Source of the DNA: Phaeobacter sp. A36a-5a
GTDB lineage: Bacteria > Pseudomonadota > Alphaproteobacteria > Rhodobacterales > Rhodobacteraceae
Assembly (NCBI RefSeq): GCF_037911135.1
Contig: NZ_JBBLYU010000002.1
Location: 62,001-126,000 of the forward strand
Length of the DNA: 64,000 bases
Direction: 5' to 3'
The notes beneath the pieces are model-generated. The model had not been told where the DNA came from. It saw only the letters and a list, made by a program, of their open reading frames with translations, and searched no databases. Positions within the stretch are counted from its first letter, which is position 1. Every line of letters begins with the position of its first letter. Made by a program: the position numbers and the translations under genes. Positions 20,998 through 29,906 of the stretch are shown piece by piece.

Positions 20998-21270
20998 ATG
21001 CTGCCTGCGCGTTTTGCCCCCATCCTATTTGGTCTGATTCTGTCGGGTATCATGTCGTGTATCGTCACCGGGGTGGCCACGCTGAAGGCGGTGGGCCTGA
21101 GTTCCGAAGCGCCGGGACTTTGGATGGCTGCCTGGAGTTTTGGCTGGCCGGTGGCCTTTGGCGTGGTGCTGGTTGTTGCACCCGCCGTGCGCCGCATGGT
21201 GGCATGGATGGTGAAGCCGCCGCAGGAAGCCAGCAAGGGTACGGTTTCCTCTCCCCGGCAGGATCGCTGA
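20998..21270 (+). CDS. Small DUF2798-like membrane protein
   Basis: 90-residue protein with two predicted membrane helices (about residues 8-30 and 40-63), matching the DUF2798 pattern: RFAPILFGLILSGIMSCIVTG in the first helix region and a W-x-x-x-W-x-x-x-WP-x-A motif in the second. GGAG lies six bases before the ATG. The C-terminal tail is hydrophilic and probably cytosolic. It stands alone between hyi and the convergent polA. Family function is unknown. Confidence 0.75.
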   Translation: MLPARFAPILFGLILSGIMSCIVTGVATLKAVGLSSEAPGLWMAAWSFGWPVAFGVVLVVAPAVRRMVAWMVKPPQEASKGTVSSPRQDR

Positions 21271-21359
21271 GCGAAGCCCCTCCGACAATGTCCTGACCGA
21301 GCAAGCGCCCCCGCCCGTCATCACAGCATCATGGATGCTATTCTTCCCGTTGGGCCGGG

Positions 21360-21380
21360 CGCCATGCCTAAGGCATGGCG
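21360..21380. repeat. Long perfect palindrome between DUF2798 gene and polA
   Basis: CGCCATGCCT at 21360-21369 faces AGGCATGGCG at 21371-21380 with a single central base, giving a near-continuous 10-base inverted repeat. It lies downstream of both convergent genes. There is no run of T after it on either strand, so it is not a typical intrinsic terminator, though it may still act as an mRNA 3'-end hairpin. Its compact, self-complementary form is like that of dispersed intergenic palindromes; no second copy was noticed in this window. Confidence 0.6.
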
Positions 21381-21473
21381 TGCCGCTGAAATGCGAGGCG
21401 GGCGTCCGATCCGATCCGCTTCGGTCAGGTTTTGAAAGCGGCCCGGATCTTTGGCATCAAGCCTCGGCCAAAG

Positions 21474-24287
21474 CTAGTGAGCTTCGGCCCAGTTCCGCCC
21501 TTTGCCTGCGTCCACTACCAGCTTCACGTCGAGATGCACGGCCGGATCTGCGGCGGTTTCCATCACCCTGCGCGCGGTTTCGATGGTGTCGTCGACAGCG
21601 GCCTCGGGCACTTCGAACAGCAATTCGTCATGCACCTGTAGCAGCATCCGCGCGGGCAGATGGGCGATTGCGGCGGGCATACGGATCATGGCGCGGCGGA
21701 TCACATCCGCAGCCGTGCCCTGTATCGGTGCATTGATCGCCGCGCGTTTGGCAAAACCTGCACGTGGTCCCTTGGCGGAGATTTCCGGAGTATGGATCTT
21801 GCGCCCGAACAGGGTCTGGACATGGCCGTGTTCCTTGGCAAAGGCGACGGTGTCATCCATGTAGCGGCGAATGCCGGGGAACCGCTCGAAATAGCGATCG
21901 ATGAAGCCCTGCGCCTCGGCGCGCGGGATGCGCAGATTGCGGGCCAGACCAAAGCCGGAGATCCCGTAAATCACGCCAAAGTTGATAGCTTTGGCCTGAC
22001 GGCGGATTTCGGGGGTCATTTCATTCAGCGGCACGTTGAACATCTCGGACGCGGTGAGCGCATGGATGTCCTGACCTTCAGCAAAGGCCTGCTTCAGCGT
22101 ATCGATCCCGGCGACATGGGCCAGGATGCGCAATTCGATCTGGCTGTAGTCAAGCGACAGCAGGACATTGCCATCCTCGGGCACGAAGGCTTCGCGGATG
22201 CGGCGCCCTTCCTCGGACCGGACCGGGATATTCTGGAGGTTGGGATCGGTTGAGGCCAGGCGGCCAGTGTTGGCACCGGTCTGCACATAGGAGGTGTGCA
22301 CGCGCCCGGTTTCCGCATTTATGTGATCCTGAAGCGCGTCGGTATAGGTCGATTTGAGCTTGCTCAGCTGGCGCCAATCCAGCACCAGACCAGGCAAGGC
22401 GTGTTCCGTCGCGAGATCCTCCAGGATATCGGCTCCGGTGGCATAGGCGCCGGTCTTGCCCTTTTTGCCGCCTTCCAGGCCGAGTTTGTCAAACAGGATT
22501 TCCCCCAGCTGCTTGGGGGATCCGACGTTGAATTCCTGGCCTGCCAACTGGTGAATTTCCGCCTCCAGCCCGGCCATTTTCTGCGCGAAGGCGTTCGACA
22601 TGCGGGACAGCGTATCACGATCGACCTTGATGCCTTCGCGCTCCATCCGGGCGAGCACCGGCACCAGCGGGCGTTCCAGCGTTTCATAGACCGTGGTGAC
22701 CGCTGACCGGTGCAATTGCGGTTTGAACAGCTGCCAGAGGCGCAGGGTGATATCGGCGTCTTCCGCGGCATAGGCGACCGCATCGGCAATGGGCACACGG
22801 TCGAAGGTGATCGCGGATTTTCCACTGCCCAGCAGCGGTTTGATCGGGATCGGCGTGTGGTTCAGGTAACGCTCTGACAGCGTGTCCATACCGTGCCCGT
22901 GCTGACCTGCGTGCATGGCATAAGACATCAGCATTGTATCGTCGATCGGCGCCACATCAATGCCACGGCGGGCAAAGATCTTGGCGTCATATTTCATGTT
23001 CTGGCCGATCTTGAGGATGCTGTCGTCCTCAAGCACCGGTTTCAGCAGATCGAGCGCCTCCTGCAAAGGCATCTGCCCCTCCGCCAGCTCGTCCGAGCCA
23101 AACAGATCGTCGCTATTGCCGGATTTATGGGTGAGCGGGATATAGCAGGCGGTCCCCGGCTCCACGCAGAGTGAAATGCCAACCAGATCCACCACCATTT
23201 CATCAAAGCCGGTGGTTTCCGTATCAACAGCGACCCAGCCGCGTTCGCGGATCCGGGCAATCCACTTCTTTAACGCCTCGGCATCGCGGACGCATTCATA
23301 TGACGCGCTGTCAAACGGCAGGTCGGTTACGGTCGGAGCGTCCGTTGCCGCGGTATCTTTGGCCGGGGCGTCCGTGATTGTGGGTGGTTCCTTACCAAGC
23401 TGGTCCGCGATGCGTTTGGACAGGGTGCGGAATTCCATTTCGGCGAGGAAGGCCAGCAGGTGATCGGCGTCCGGATCGCGCACCTCTAGGTCATCCAGAG
23501 TGAAATCCAGCGTCATGTTGCTGTCCAGCTGAACCAGTCTCTTGGACAGTTCGATCTGCTCGCGATTTTCGATCAGGGTCTGTCGGCGCTTGGGTTGTTT
23601 GATCTCTTCGGCGCGGTCCAGCAGCTCTTCCAGGGAGCCGTATTCGTTGATCAGGAGTGCGGCGGTCTTGATCCCGATCCCGGGTGCGCCGGGCACATTG
23701 TCGACCGAGTCGCCCGCCAGCGCCTGCACGTCCACTACACGGTCCGGGCCAACCCCGAATTTCTCGACAACGCCATCGCTGTCGATCCGCCTGTTTTTCA
23801 TCGCATCCAGCATTTCAACACCGCCACCGACGAGCTGCATCAGATCCTTGTCGGAGGAGATGATGGTCACGCGGCCACCGGCGTCGCGGGCCTGGCAGGC
23901 GAGGGTGGCGATGATGTCATCGGCCTCGAACCCCTCCTGTTCCTTGCAGGCGATGTTGAAGGCTTCGGTCGCGATGCGGGTCAATGGAATCTGCGGCCGC
24001 AGATCCTCGGGCATGGCCTCGCGGTTGGCTTTGTATTGATCATAGAGATCGTTGCGGAAGGTATGCGACCCCTTGTCAAAGATCACCGCAACATGGGTTG
24101 GTGCATCGGGACCACCATTGCCCTCAACATAGCGCTGAAGCATGTTGCAGAAACCGGCAACCGCCCCGATTGGCAGGCCGTCGGACTTGCGGGTGAGGGG
24201 CGGCAGCGCGTGGTATGCGCGGAAAATGAATGCCGATCCGTCGATCAGGTGCAGATGGCAGCCCTTGCCAAAAGATGCGGTGGTCAT
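21474..24287 (-). CDS. polA: DNA polymerase I
   Basis: 937-residue DNA polymerase I, for Okazaki fragment processing and repair synthesis. Three modules are complete: the 5' nuclease domain (1-295; LIDGSAFIFRAYHAL, GFEADD, SSDKDLMQL), the 3'-5' proofreading domain (about 325-520; D355-T-E357 exo I intact, so proofreading should be active), and the polymerase domain with motif A (SLDYSQIELR), motif B (RRQAKAINFG) and motif C (QVHDELLFE). Length is normal for the family. It begins 98 bases after the GGDEF/EAL gene stop and converges on the DUF2798 gene with about 200 bases between stops. Confidence 0.98.
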   Translation of the reverse strand: MTTASFGKGCHLHLIDGSAFIFRAYHALPPLTRKSDGLPIGAVAGFCNMLQRYVEGNGGPDAPTHVAVIFDKGSHTFRNDLYDQYKANREAMPEDLRPQIPLTRIATEAFNIACKEQEGFEADDIIATLACQARDAGGRVTIISSDKDLMQLVGGGVEMLDAMKNRRIDSDGVVEKFGVGPDRVVDVQALAGDSVDNVPGAPGIGIKTAALLINEYGSLEELLDRAEEIKQPKRRQTLIENREQIELSKRLVQLDSNMTLDFTLDDLEVRDPDADHLLAFLAEMEFRTLSKRIADQLGKEPPTITDAPAKDTAATDAPTVTDLPFDSASYECVRDAEALKKWIARIRERGWVAVDTETTGFDEMVVDLVGISLCVEPGTACYIPLTHKSGNSDDLFGSDELAEGQMPLQEALDLLKPVLEDDSILKIGQNMKYDAKIFARRGIDVAPIDDTMLMSYAMHAGQHGHGMDTLSERYLNHTPIPIKPLLGSGKSAITFDRVPIADAVAYAAEDADITLRLWQLFKPQLHRSAVTTVYETLERPLVPVLARMEREGIKVDRDTLSRMSNAFAQKMAGLEAEIHQLAGQEFNVGSPKQLGEILFDKLGLEGGKKGKTGAYATGADILEDLATEHALPGLVLDWRQLSKLKSTYTDALQDHINAETGRVHTSYVQTGANTGRLASTDPNLQNIPVRSEEGRRIREAFVPEDGNVLLSLDYSQIELRILAHVAGIDTLKQAFAEGQDIHALTASEMFNVPLNEMTPEIRRQAKAINFGVIYGISGFGLARNLRIPRAEAQGFIDRYFERFPGIRRYMDDTVAFAKEHGHVQTLFGRKIHTPEISAKGPRAGFAKRAAINAPIQGTAADVIRRAMIRMPAAIAHLPARMLLQVHDELLFEVPEAAVDDTIETARRVMETAADPAVHLDVKLVVDAGKGRNWAEAH

Positions 24288-24384
24288 GGCCGATGCTCCG
24301 GGTGTTGCGCGTTGGCCCCCGTTATCGGTGATCAGCGGAGGGAGAGCAATTGCCCATTCTCGGCCTTTGTGATGTCGGCTGGCG

Positions 24385-26436
24385 TCAGGCTGTTTTTGCC
24401 TGTTTGTTCGCCTCGACGATCAGGCGCATTTCGTCCCGTGCCATTGGTCGGCCAAAGTAAAACCCCTGTACGGAGGCGCATTTCTCGGTGCGCAGGAACT
24501 GCAATTCATCCTCTACCTCGACACCCTCGGCCAGGACCGGGATATTGAGCGCAGCGCCCAGGAGCAGGGTGGATCGGACAATTGCCGCCCGTTGATCGTT
24601 TTTGTGGACGTCCTGTACGAAGCTGCGGTCGATCTTGATCTTGTCAAAGGGGAAGGTTTGCAGCATCGCGAGCGACGAGTAGCCGGTGCCAAAATCATCC
24701 ATGGCGATCCGCAGGCCCATGTTTTTCAGCTGTTGCATGACCTTCAGGGTATGGACCTGATCGTCGATAATGCTGGCCTCGGTGATTTCCAGTTCCAGAC
24801 GTTCAGCAGCAAGGCCGGTTTCCAGCAGGATGTCGGAGACATGTTCGACGAAAGAGGGCTGCATCAGCTGCTGTGGCGCCACGTTGACCGCGATGTTGAA
24901 ATGCTCGGGCCAACCACTTGCCTCACGGCAGGCCGTGCGCAGAACCCAAAGGCCGATTTCGCGGATCAGCCCGGTTTCCTCGGCGATGGGAATGAAGGTG
25001 TCGGGGGGAATGCGGCCTTTTTCCGGGTGGTTCCAGCGCAGGAGAACCTCGAACCCGATGGGAGCGAGAGAGCGCAGATCGTTCTGCAGCTGATAGGCCA
25101 GTTCGAACTGATTGCCCGCGATGCAGGCCTGCCGCAGATCGTTGACCAGTTCCAGACGGTCGCGGTTGTGTTTTTCCATCTGCGCATTGAACAGGCATAT
25201 GTGCCGGTCTGCGTCCGATTTGGCACGATACATGGCCACATCCGACTTGTGCAGCAGATCGCGCAGGTCGCGGCCGTCTTCCAGGCTGGTGGCAACACCG
25301 ATGGCGACACCGACGATCGCCGATGTGTTGTCAAAATCCACCGGCTCGACGGTCAAGGCGTGCAGCCGCTCGGCAAAGGCCATGACCTGATCGACCCGGC
25401 GAAACCCTTGCTTTAGAGCGACAAATTCGTCGCCGCCGACGCGCGCGATATATTCATCTTTCTCCAGAACGCTATTCAGCCGGTCGGCCACGGTCATCAG
25501 AACAGCATCCCCGGCTGCGTGACCATAAAGATCGTTGATTTCCTTAAACAGATTGAGATCAAGGGTCAGCACGGCAACGCGTTCGGTCTCGTCGCGCGCC
25601 AGCAAGTCGGTCAGACTGGCCATCTTGCGCGTCAGGGACATCCGGTTGGGCAGTCCGGTCAGGGGATCGTGCAGGGCGGCGTGCTGCAGCTGGTCGCGGG
25701 CCTCGCTTTCGACGTTTGTTTCGATGCTGAGCGCCGCAAAGCCGATCACCAGGATGATCGTCATCGTACCCAGAACAAACAGGCCAAGTGTCGCATCCGA
25801 GATCACCTCGGGCGGGACGGAATACAGTGGGCTGAGCTGTACGGTGATGGCCGACATGCCGGTGAAGTGCATCGTACAGATCGTCAGCGTCATCAGGGCG
25901 ACGGCAACAAGCCAATGCCGTCCGGTGTTGAACCGGGTGAGATACTGATAGGTCGCCATTCCGAACACCGTGCCCAGCAGAATGGAGGATATGAGCGGTG
26001 TGGTCTGCCAGACGATCTCTCCTGGCAGTAGATAGCCGCTCATCCCGAGATAATGCATGGTCGAGACGCTGAGGCCAAACATCGCACCGCTGGCCGCAAC
26101 GCGGTGATTGGTCGAATGTGCAATGGCGTAGACACCGTTTGACATCAGCATACCGACAACGGCTGCACCCAGGGACAGTGCCGTGATCAGCGGATCATAT
26201 CCGTGGACATATCCGGGATCAAAAGCAAGCATGGCGATGAAATGGGTGGTCCAGACGGTGCCGCCGCTGATCAGGCTGGTCAGCACCAGCTGGACGATTT
26301 TGCGATTACCGACGGTCTGACCGAGCCGCTGTGTCATCAGGACGGAAAGACAGGATCCGATGACGCAGACAAGCGCAGCCACGGTCACAAGGCCGAGGCT
26401 GTGTTCTTGCGTAATGCATTGAACGACGCTGTACAT
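24385..26436 (-). CDS. MHYT-GGDEF-EAL cyclic-di-GMP signalling protein
   Basis: 683-residue inner-membrane protein. The N-terminal 240 residues are an MHYT sensor with seven predicted helices and three copies of the motif (THFIAM, MHYLGM, MHFTGM), proposed to bind metal and sense a diatomic gas. Next comes a diguanylate cyclase domain with intact RVGGDEF; the RxxD inhibitory site is absent (EKDE at that position). A C-terminal phosphodiesterase domain reads EVL in place of EAL but retains DDFGTGYSSL and EGVE. The protein could make or break cyclic di-GMP; the balance cannot be told from sequence. The start is ATG 26436 with GGAG six bases upstream; a GTG just before it is too close to that site. 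Confidence 0.92.
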   Translation of the reverse strand: MYSVVQCITQEHSLGLVTVAALVCVIGSCLSVLMTQRLGQTVGNRKIVQLVLTSLISGGTVWTTHFIAMLAFDPGYVHGYDPLITALSLGAAVVGMLMSNGVYAIAHSTNHRVAASGAMFGLSVSTMHYLGMSGYLLPGEIVWQTTPLISSILLGTVFGMATYQYLTRFNTGRHWLVAVALMTLTICTMHFTGMSAITVQLSPLYSVPPEVISDATLGLFVLGTMTIILVIGFAALSIETNVESEARDQLQHAALHDPLTGLPNRMSLTRKMASLTDLLARDETERVAVLTLDLNLFKEINDLYGHAAGDAVLMTVADRLNSVLEKDEYIARVGGDEFVALKQGFRRVDQVMAFAERLHALTVEPVDFDNTSAIVGVAIGVATSLEDGRDLRDLLHKSDVAMYRAKSDADRHICLFNAQMEKHNRDRLELVNDLRQACIAGNQFELAYQLQNDLRSLAPIGFEVLLRWNHPEKGRIPPDTFIPIAEETGLIREIGLWVLRTACREASGWPEHFNIAVNVAPQQLMQPSFVEHVSDILLETGLAAERLELEITEASIIDDQVHTLKVMQQLKNMGLRIAMDDFGTGYSSLAMLQTFPFDKIKIDRSFVQDVHKNDQRAAIVRSTLLLGAALNIPVLAEGVEVEDELQFLRTEKCASVQGFYFGRPMARDEMRLIVEANKQAKTA

Positions 26437-26593
26437 CACAGTCTCCGGTAGCAGCAGATATACCTTCTATCCTGTGCATCATCATCGTAAAGAATCCGCT
26501 ACCGCGACCGGATCGACGCTGTCTTGATCACTAAAATTCGCCTCAACCTCGTCGCACTTTTCACGAGCTGGCGCAGGTGTTGGCTTAAACGCA

Positions 26594-26619
26594 AAACGCC
26601 GCCCGTTCCGGCGGCGTTT
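26594..26619 (-). terminator. Intrinsic terminator downstream of the zf-CHCC gene
   Basis: A perfect 10-base stem AAACGCCGCC / GGCGGCGTTT with a 6-base loop. Read on the minus strand it ends in GTTTT, 27 bases beyond the stop of the zinc-protein gene. It separates that gene from the GGDEF/EAL gene further downstream. Confidence 0.8.
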
Positions 26620-26645
26620 CCAATCTTGTGACTTTTTTCAGGCGG

Positions 26646-26828
26646 TTATGCCTGGTTCTGTGCTGCATCCTTATGGACAAACTTGCAGTCGCAATAGGGG
26701 CATTCGACAAAGCCTTCGGCTTCGGGGATTTGCAGGTAGACCCGCGGATGTCCCAGCGCACCTTCGCTGCCGTCGCAGGCGACGCGGTAGCTGTCCACGA
26801 TCTTGGTTTCCGGCGCTTCGATGGTCAT
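26646..26828 (-). CDS. zf-CHCC zinc-finger domain protein
   Basis: 60-residue protein of the zf-CHCC family with all four likely zinc ligands: Cys18, His27, Cys43 and Cys46 ([21 protein letters not shown]). The family is related to the zinc-binding subunit of mitochondrial complex I (NDUFS6), and alphaproteobacterial members are often linked to complex I assembly; a role here is inferred. It is divergent from the ABC ATPase gene with 71 bases between starts and has its own terminator. Confidence 0.88.
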   Translation of the reverse strand: MTIEAPETKIVDSYRVACDGSEGALGHPRVYLQIPEAEGFVECPYCDCKFVHKDAAQNQA

Positions 26829-26899
26829 CTCTGGCGGTCCTCTTGGTTATCGTTTAGGGGCTTTTATGAGCCAAGGGAAAACCGGGGGCAAGAGCCGCG

Positions 26900-27832
26900 A
26901 TGACAGAGGACGCAATCCGTATTGAAGGTTTGCAAAAAACCTACAAGGGCCGCAGGGGGCAACCCGCGAAAGCCGCGCTGAAAGGTGTGGATCTGAGCAT
27001 TCCGCGTGGCTCTGTGTTTGGTCTTCTTGGTCCCAACGGTGCCGGCAAATCCACGATGATCAACATCCTGGCCGGGTTGGTTCTGAAAACCGCAGGCAAG
27101 GTCACGATCTGGGGCTTTGACCAGGATGAAAATCCGCGTCAGTCGCGGGCGGCTATCGGGGTGATGCCGCAGGAGCTGAATCTTGATCCGTTTTTCAGTC
27201 CACGTGGCGCCTTGGAAGTGCAGGCCGGGCTGTATGGTGTGCCAAAATCCGAGCGGCGCAGCGATGAGATCCTGCGTATGGTCGGGCTTGAGGACAAGGC
27301 ACATGCCTATGCGCGAACCCTGTCCGGTGGAATGCAGCGGCGGCTGTTGCTGGGCAAGGCGCTGGTGCATCATCCGAATATTCTGGTGCTGGATGAGCCG
27401 ACAGCAGGCGTGGATATCGAATTGCGCCAGATGCTGTGGGAGAACATCCGCAAGCTGAACGCGCAAGGCATGACAATCATCCTGACGACCCATTACCTCG
27501 AAGAGGCCGAGGAAATGTGTGATGAGATCGCAATCATCAACCAGGGCGAGCTGGTTGCCCGCGACACCACCGCAAATCTGCTGGGGCGTCTGGACGCCAA
27601 GGCGATGGTGGTGCATCCGGCGGCGGCGGTGACGGAACTGCCAGCCGGTAAGGGGATCACATCGGAGTTGCGCGGCGATGGGGCAGTGATCCTGCGCTAT
27701 CATGGCAACGCAACCAGCGCCGAGGAGGTGCTCTCAGCGGTGCGCGCCGCAGGGATCTCCATCCGCGATGTGAAGACCGAGGAGGCGGATCTGGAAGACG
27801 TGTTCCTGGCGCTGACGACGTCGCGCAGCTGA
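26900..27832 (+). CDS. ABC transporter ATP-binding protein (no permease beside it)
   Basis: 310-residue ABC ATPase of the type found in drug/lipid exporters with separate permeases (YadG/CcmA-like). All motifs are intact: Walker A GPNGAGKST, Q-loop MPQE, signature LSGGMQRR, Walker B ILVLDEPTAGVD, and the H-loop in LTTHYLEEAE. The last roughly 80 residues form the accessory domain common in this subgroup. The membrane subunit normally follows directly, but the next gene is on the opposite strand and no permease lies nearby, so its partner must be elsewhere. The substrate cannot be predicted. Confidence 0.9.
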   Translation: MTEDAIRIEGLQKTYKGRRGQPAKAALKGVDLSIPRGSVFGLLGPNGAGKSTMINILAGLVLKTAGKVTIWGFDQDENPRQSRAAIGVMPQELNLDPFFSPRGALEVQAGLYGVPKSERRSDEILRMVGLEDKAHAYARTLSGGMQRRLLLGKALVHHPNILVLDEPTAGVDIELRQMLWENIRKLNAQGMTIILTTHYLEEAEEMCDEIAIINQGELVARDTTANLLGRLDAKAMVVHPAAAVTELPAGKGITSELRGDGAVILRYHGNATSAEEVLSAVRAAGISIRDVKTEEADLEDVFLALTTSRS

Positions 27833-27920
27833 GACGCGTATTAAAGCAGTCGCGCTGTTGGCTACAAGCATCGGGACCCGTGTTAGAGACGATAGGTTAG
27901 CCCAGCCCGGCGTGACGCGG

Positions 27921-28298
27921 TTATTGGGTTTCGACGCAGTGGCGGCGAAAGGCGCGTTTCAGCATGTCCAGTTCGGCGCGCAAAAGCTCGACCTCGACTC
28001 GCAGGTCATCGCCCGTGAGTTCACCGCAGATCAGGGTGAAATCGCCGAGTTTGACATCGCTCTTGAGGTCGTAGATCACAAAACTCTGCACCCCGTCGGC
28101 GATCGCTTCGGTTGGGATCGGGATTGTCAGCGACCATTCGCCTGCGGTGTCGCTTTCGGTCAGGGCAACATCGCGAACCGGGCGATCCAGGTGCCGGACC
28201 TCAATCAGCGGGGCGGAGGTGCTGTGACCGGACCCCGTGATCCGGCCTTCCCAGAGCCCCTCGCGAAAACGAATTTTGGTCAATGTCAGTTGGCTCAT
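27921..28298 (-). CDS. Hypothetical protein, probable beta-rich fold
   Basis: 125 residues, not recognised. The first 100 residues alternate hydrophobic and polar residues as in a beta-sandwich (WEGRI, WSLTIPIP, VQSFVIYDL). The last 25 are strongly helical and basic (VEVELLRAELDMLKRAFRR), a likely coiled-coil tail. There is no signal peptide. It follows the preceding gene on the same strand by 21 bases, so the two probably form an operon and act together. Confidence 0.7.
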   Translation of the reverse strand: MSQLTLTKIRFREGLWEGRITGSGHSTSAPLIEVRHLDRPVRDVALTESDTAGEWSLTIPIPTEAIADGVQSFVIYDLKSDVKLGDFTLICGELTGDDLRVEVELLRAELDMLKRAFRRHCVETQ

Positions 28299-28319
28299 GT
28301 CCGGCCTTTCGAATGTGGG

Positions 28320-29081
28320 TTACAGGCTGGCGCGGCGACTACGCGACAGAGTGACATCGCGCAGGGTCACCTGGTTCATTTCCGGGGCTTCAAAGATCAG
28401 CTCCAGCCAAAGCCGCTCGACCCGTTTTTCGTTCAACTCAGCATAGGCTAGGTCGTATTCCACATGGGTGCGTTTGTCGCCCATCGGCAGTTCCCGCACC
28501 ATCTGTTCGGTATTCGGGCCGTGTTTGATATTGAGCCGGGCAAAGATCTCGATCGGTTTTTCCGTCTCAAGCGTGCAGTCCACCCGCAGCAGATGGTCAC
28601 GGTTCAGCCCTGCGGTGACGTCTTGCGGCAACTCGATGACCAGTGACAGGAACGAGCCGTCAAACCCGAACACATCCAGACGCACACCATAAGGGGCGAG
28701 GTCTTCCTCGCGGTTGTTGCGCAGCTGGCGCAGGGTGAGTTCGGAAACGGTGCAGTCGTGAAACAGCTCCACCTCTCCGCCGAGCCGTGTTTTGCTGGCG
28801 ACGGCCGAGGCACCTGGAACCGGCAGCGGGCCACGCCACAGTTCGGGCCGCCAGCCCCAGTCGGTGCCGTGAGGGCGGGGAAAAGCGTTCGAGCCCACCT
28901 GCGGCAGCGCCAGCCGACCTTCGGCGATGTGAATGAGCCGGTCCAGATGCAAGCGCAGGGTTCGGGCGCGATTGCGTTGTTCCCTCAGACGGCTGAGGGG
29001 CATTTTCGACGCCTGCTGTGCCAGCCGACGCCAACGCCTGAGAACGCGCGCGAACAGCAGTTTTTCTATTGTCCTGCCCAT
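28320..29081 (-). CDS. Hypothetical protein, probably DUF6478 family
   Basis: 253 residues. The N-terminal 60 residues are very Arg-rich and helical (RRWRRLAQQASK, LREQRNRARTLRLHLDRLIHIAEGRLAL). A conserved-looking core follows, with GSNAFPRPHGTDWGWRPELWRGP, ELTLRQLRNNREEDLAPYG and IFARLNIKHGPNTEQMVRELP. I associate this core with the Rhodobacterales family DUF6478, but the number is from memory and not certain. No membrane segment or catalytic motif is apparent. Its probable operon partner is the 125-residue gene 21 bases downstream. Confidence 0.72.
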   Translation of the reverse strand: MGRTIEKLLFARVLRRWRRLAQQASKMPLSRLREQRNRARTLRLHLDRLIHIAEGRLALPQVGSNAFPRPHGTDWGWRPELWRGPLPVPGASAVASKTRLGGEVELFHDCTVSELTLRQLRNNREEDLAPYGVRLDVFGFDGSFLSLVIELPQDVTAGLNRDHLLRVDCTLETEKPIEIFARLNIKHGPNTEQMVRELPMGDKRTHVEYDLAYAELNEKRVERLWLELIFEAPEMNQVTLRDVTLSRSRRASL

Positions 29082-29270
29082 TGGCTCAATATCCTGTCCT
29101 GCGAGTCATGCTTTTCGGCGATGCGGCAAAGCAGCAGCGTTTCATTGTTTTCTTCGACCCTAGCCAAAGCGGTGACCGCTGACAAACTCGGAAGCGGAAA
29201 TCCGTTTGGATGGTTGGTGCTTGGCAGCTCCCGTCGCCGTGTCATCGCGCCCGCCGGTCTGGCGTGGATA

Positions 29271-29906
29271 TCACCGGGTGATACCATCGGTAGCGGGATC
29301 AAGATCGGCAGTCACCGAGGCTTCGAGCGTTTTTGCGGTCAGTTCGTTCAGCAATTGTGCGCCGCGTCGACCAAGGTTGCGGCTGCCGCTGGGCGCGTAG
29401 AGCGCAACGGCCACCAGTTGGTCGTTCAGCACGAAGGCGCCGCGCCAGTGCACGGGGCTGGCGCCACGAGCGCGGTGGTCCGGCATGTTCAGCTTGACCA
29501 GCGGCAGCATCATGTCGTTGCGCTCAGCCACCAGCCGGGCGCCGGGTGCTGTCTTTAACAGATCAGCGCTGGTCAATGCCGCATCCGCTGGGCCAGCGGG
29601 TCCGACAGCGACGGTGATCAAGGCGCGGTTGCGACTGGCGGGGCCTGGACGCAGACTGGAACAGGGAACGACGATGGCAAACCCACCTTCGGCGCGATGG
29701 CCCGTCATGCGGGGATCGATGCAGAAGCCGGCTGGTGGCACCAGATGAATGGTGTCACTGGCAAAGCTCATCCGGGTGATATCCCCGGGCTGCGGCTCAG
29801 TCGTGGCCCCCACCAGCGAGAGACCTGAATCGGCGGTGCAGGCGGCCAGAGCGGCGGCGGCAAGCAGGGTCAGAGCACGCCGATACAGTCGGTGGCAGCC
29901 GGTCAC
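29271..29906 (-). CDS. Putative lipoprotein
   Basis: About 211 residues. A short basic N-terminus (RLYRRALTLL) leads to AAAALAAC, a good lipobox, so export and lipid attachment are predicted. The mature part contains FCIDPRMTG, FAIVVPCSSL and a C-terminal VAVALYAPSG, with no recognised enzymatic motif. Start choice is weak: I use GTG 29906 because it places the lipobox at a normal distance, but it lacks a clear ribosome binding site. The frame stays open upstream to 30284, including another GTG near 30073 that would bury the signal sequence. Function unknown. Confidence 0.65.
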   Translation of the reverse strand: MTGCHRLYRRALTLLAAAALAACTADSGLSLVGATTEPQPGDITRMSFASDTIHLVPPAGFCIDPRMTGHRAEGGFAIVVPCSSLRPGPASRNRALITVAVGPAGPADAALTSADLLKTAPGARLVAERNDMMLPLVKLNMPDHRARGASPVHWRGAFVLNDQLVAVALYAPSGSRNLGRRGAQLLNELTAKTLEASVTADLDPATDGITR

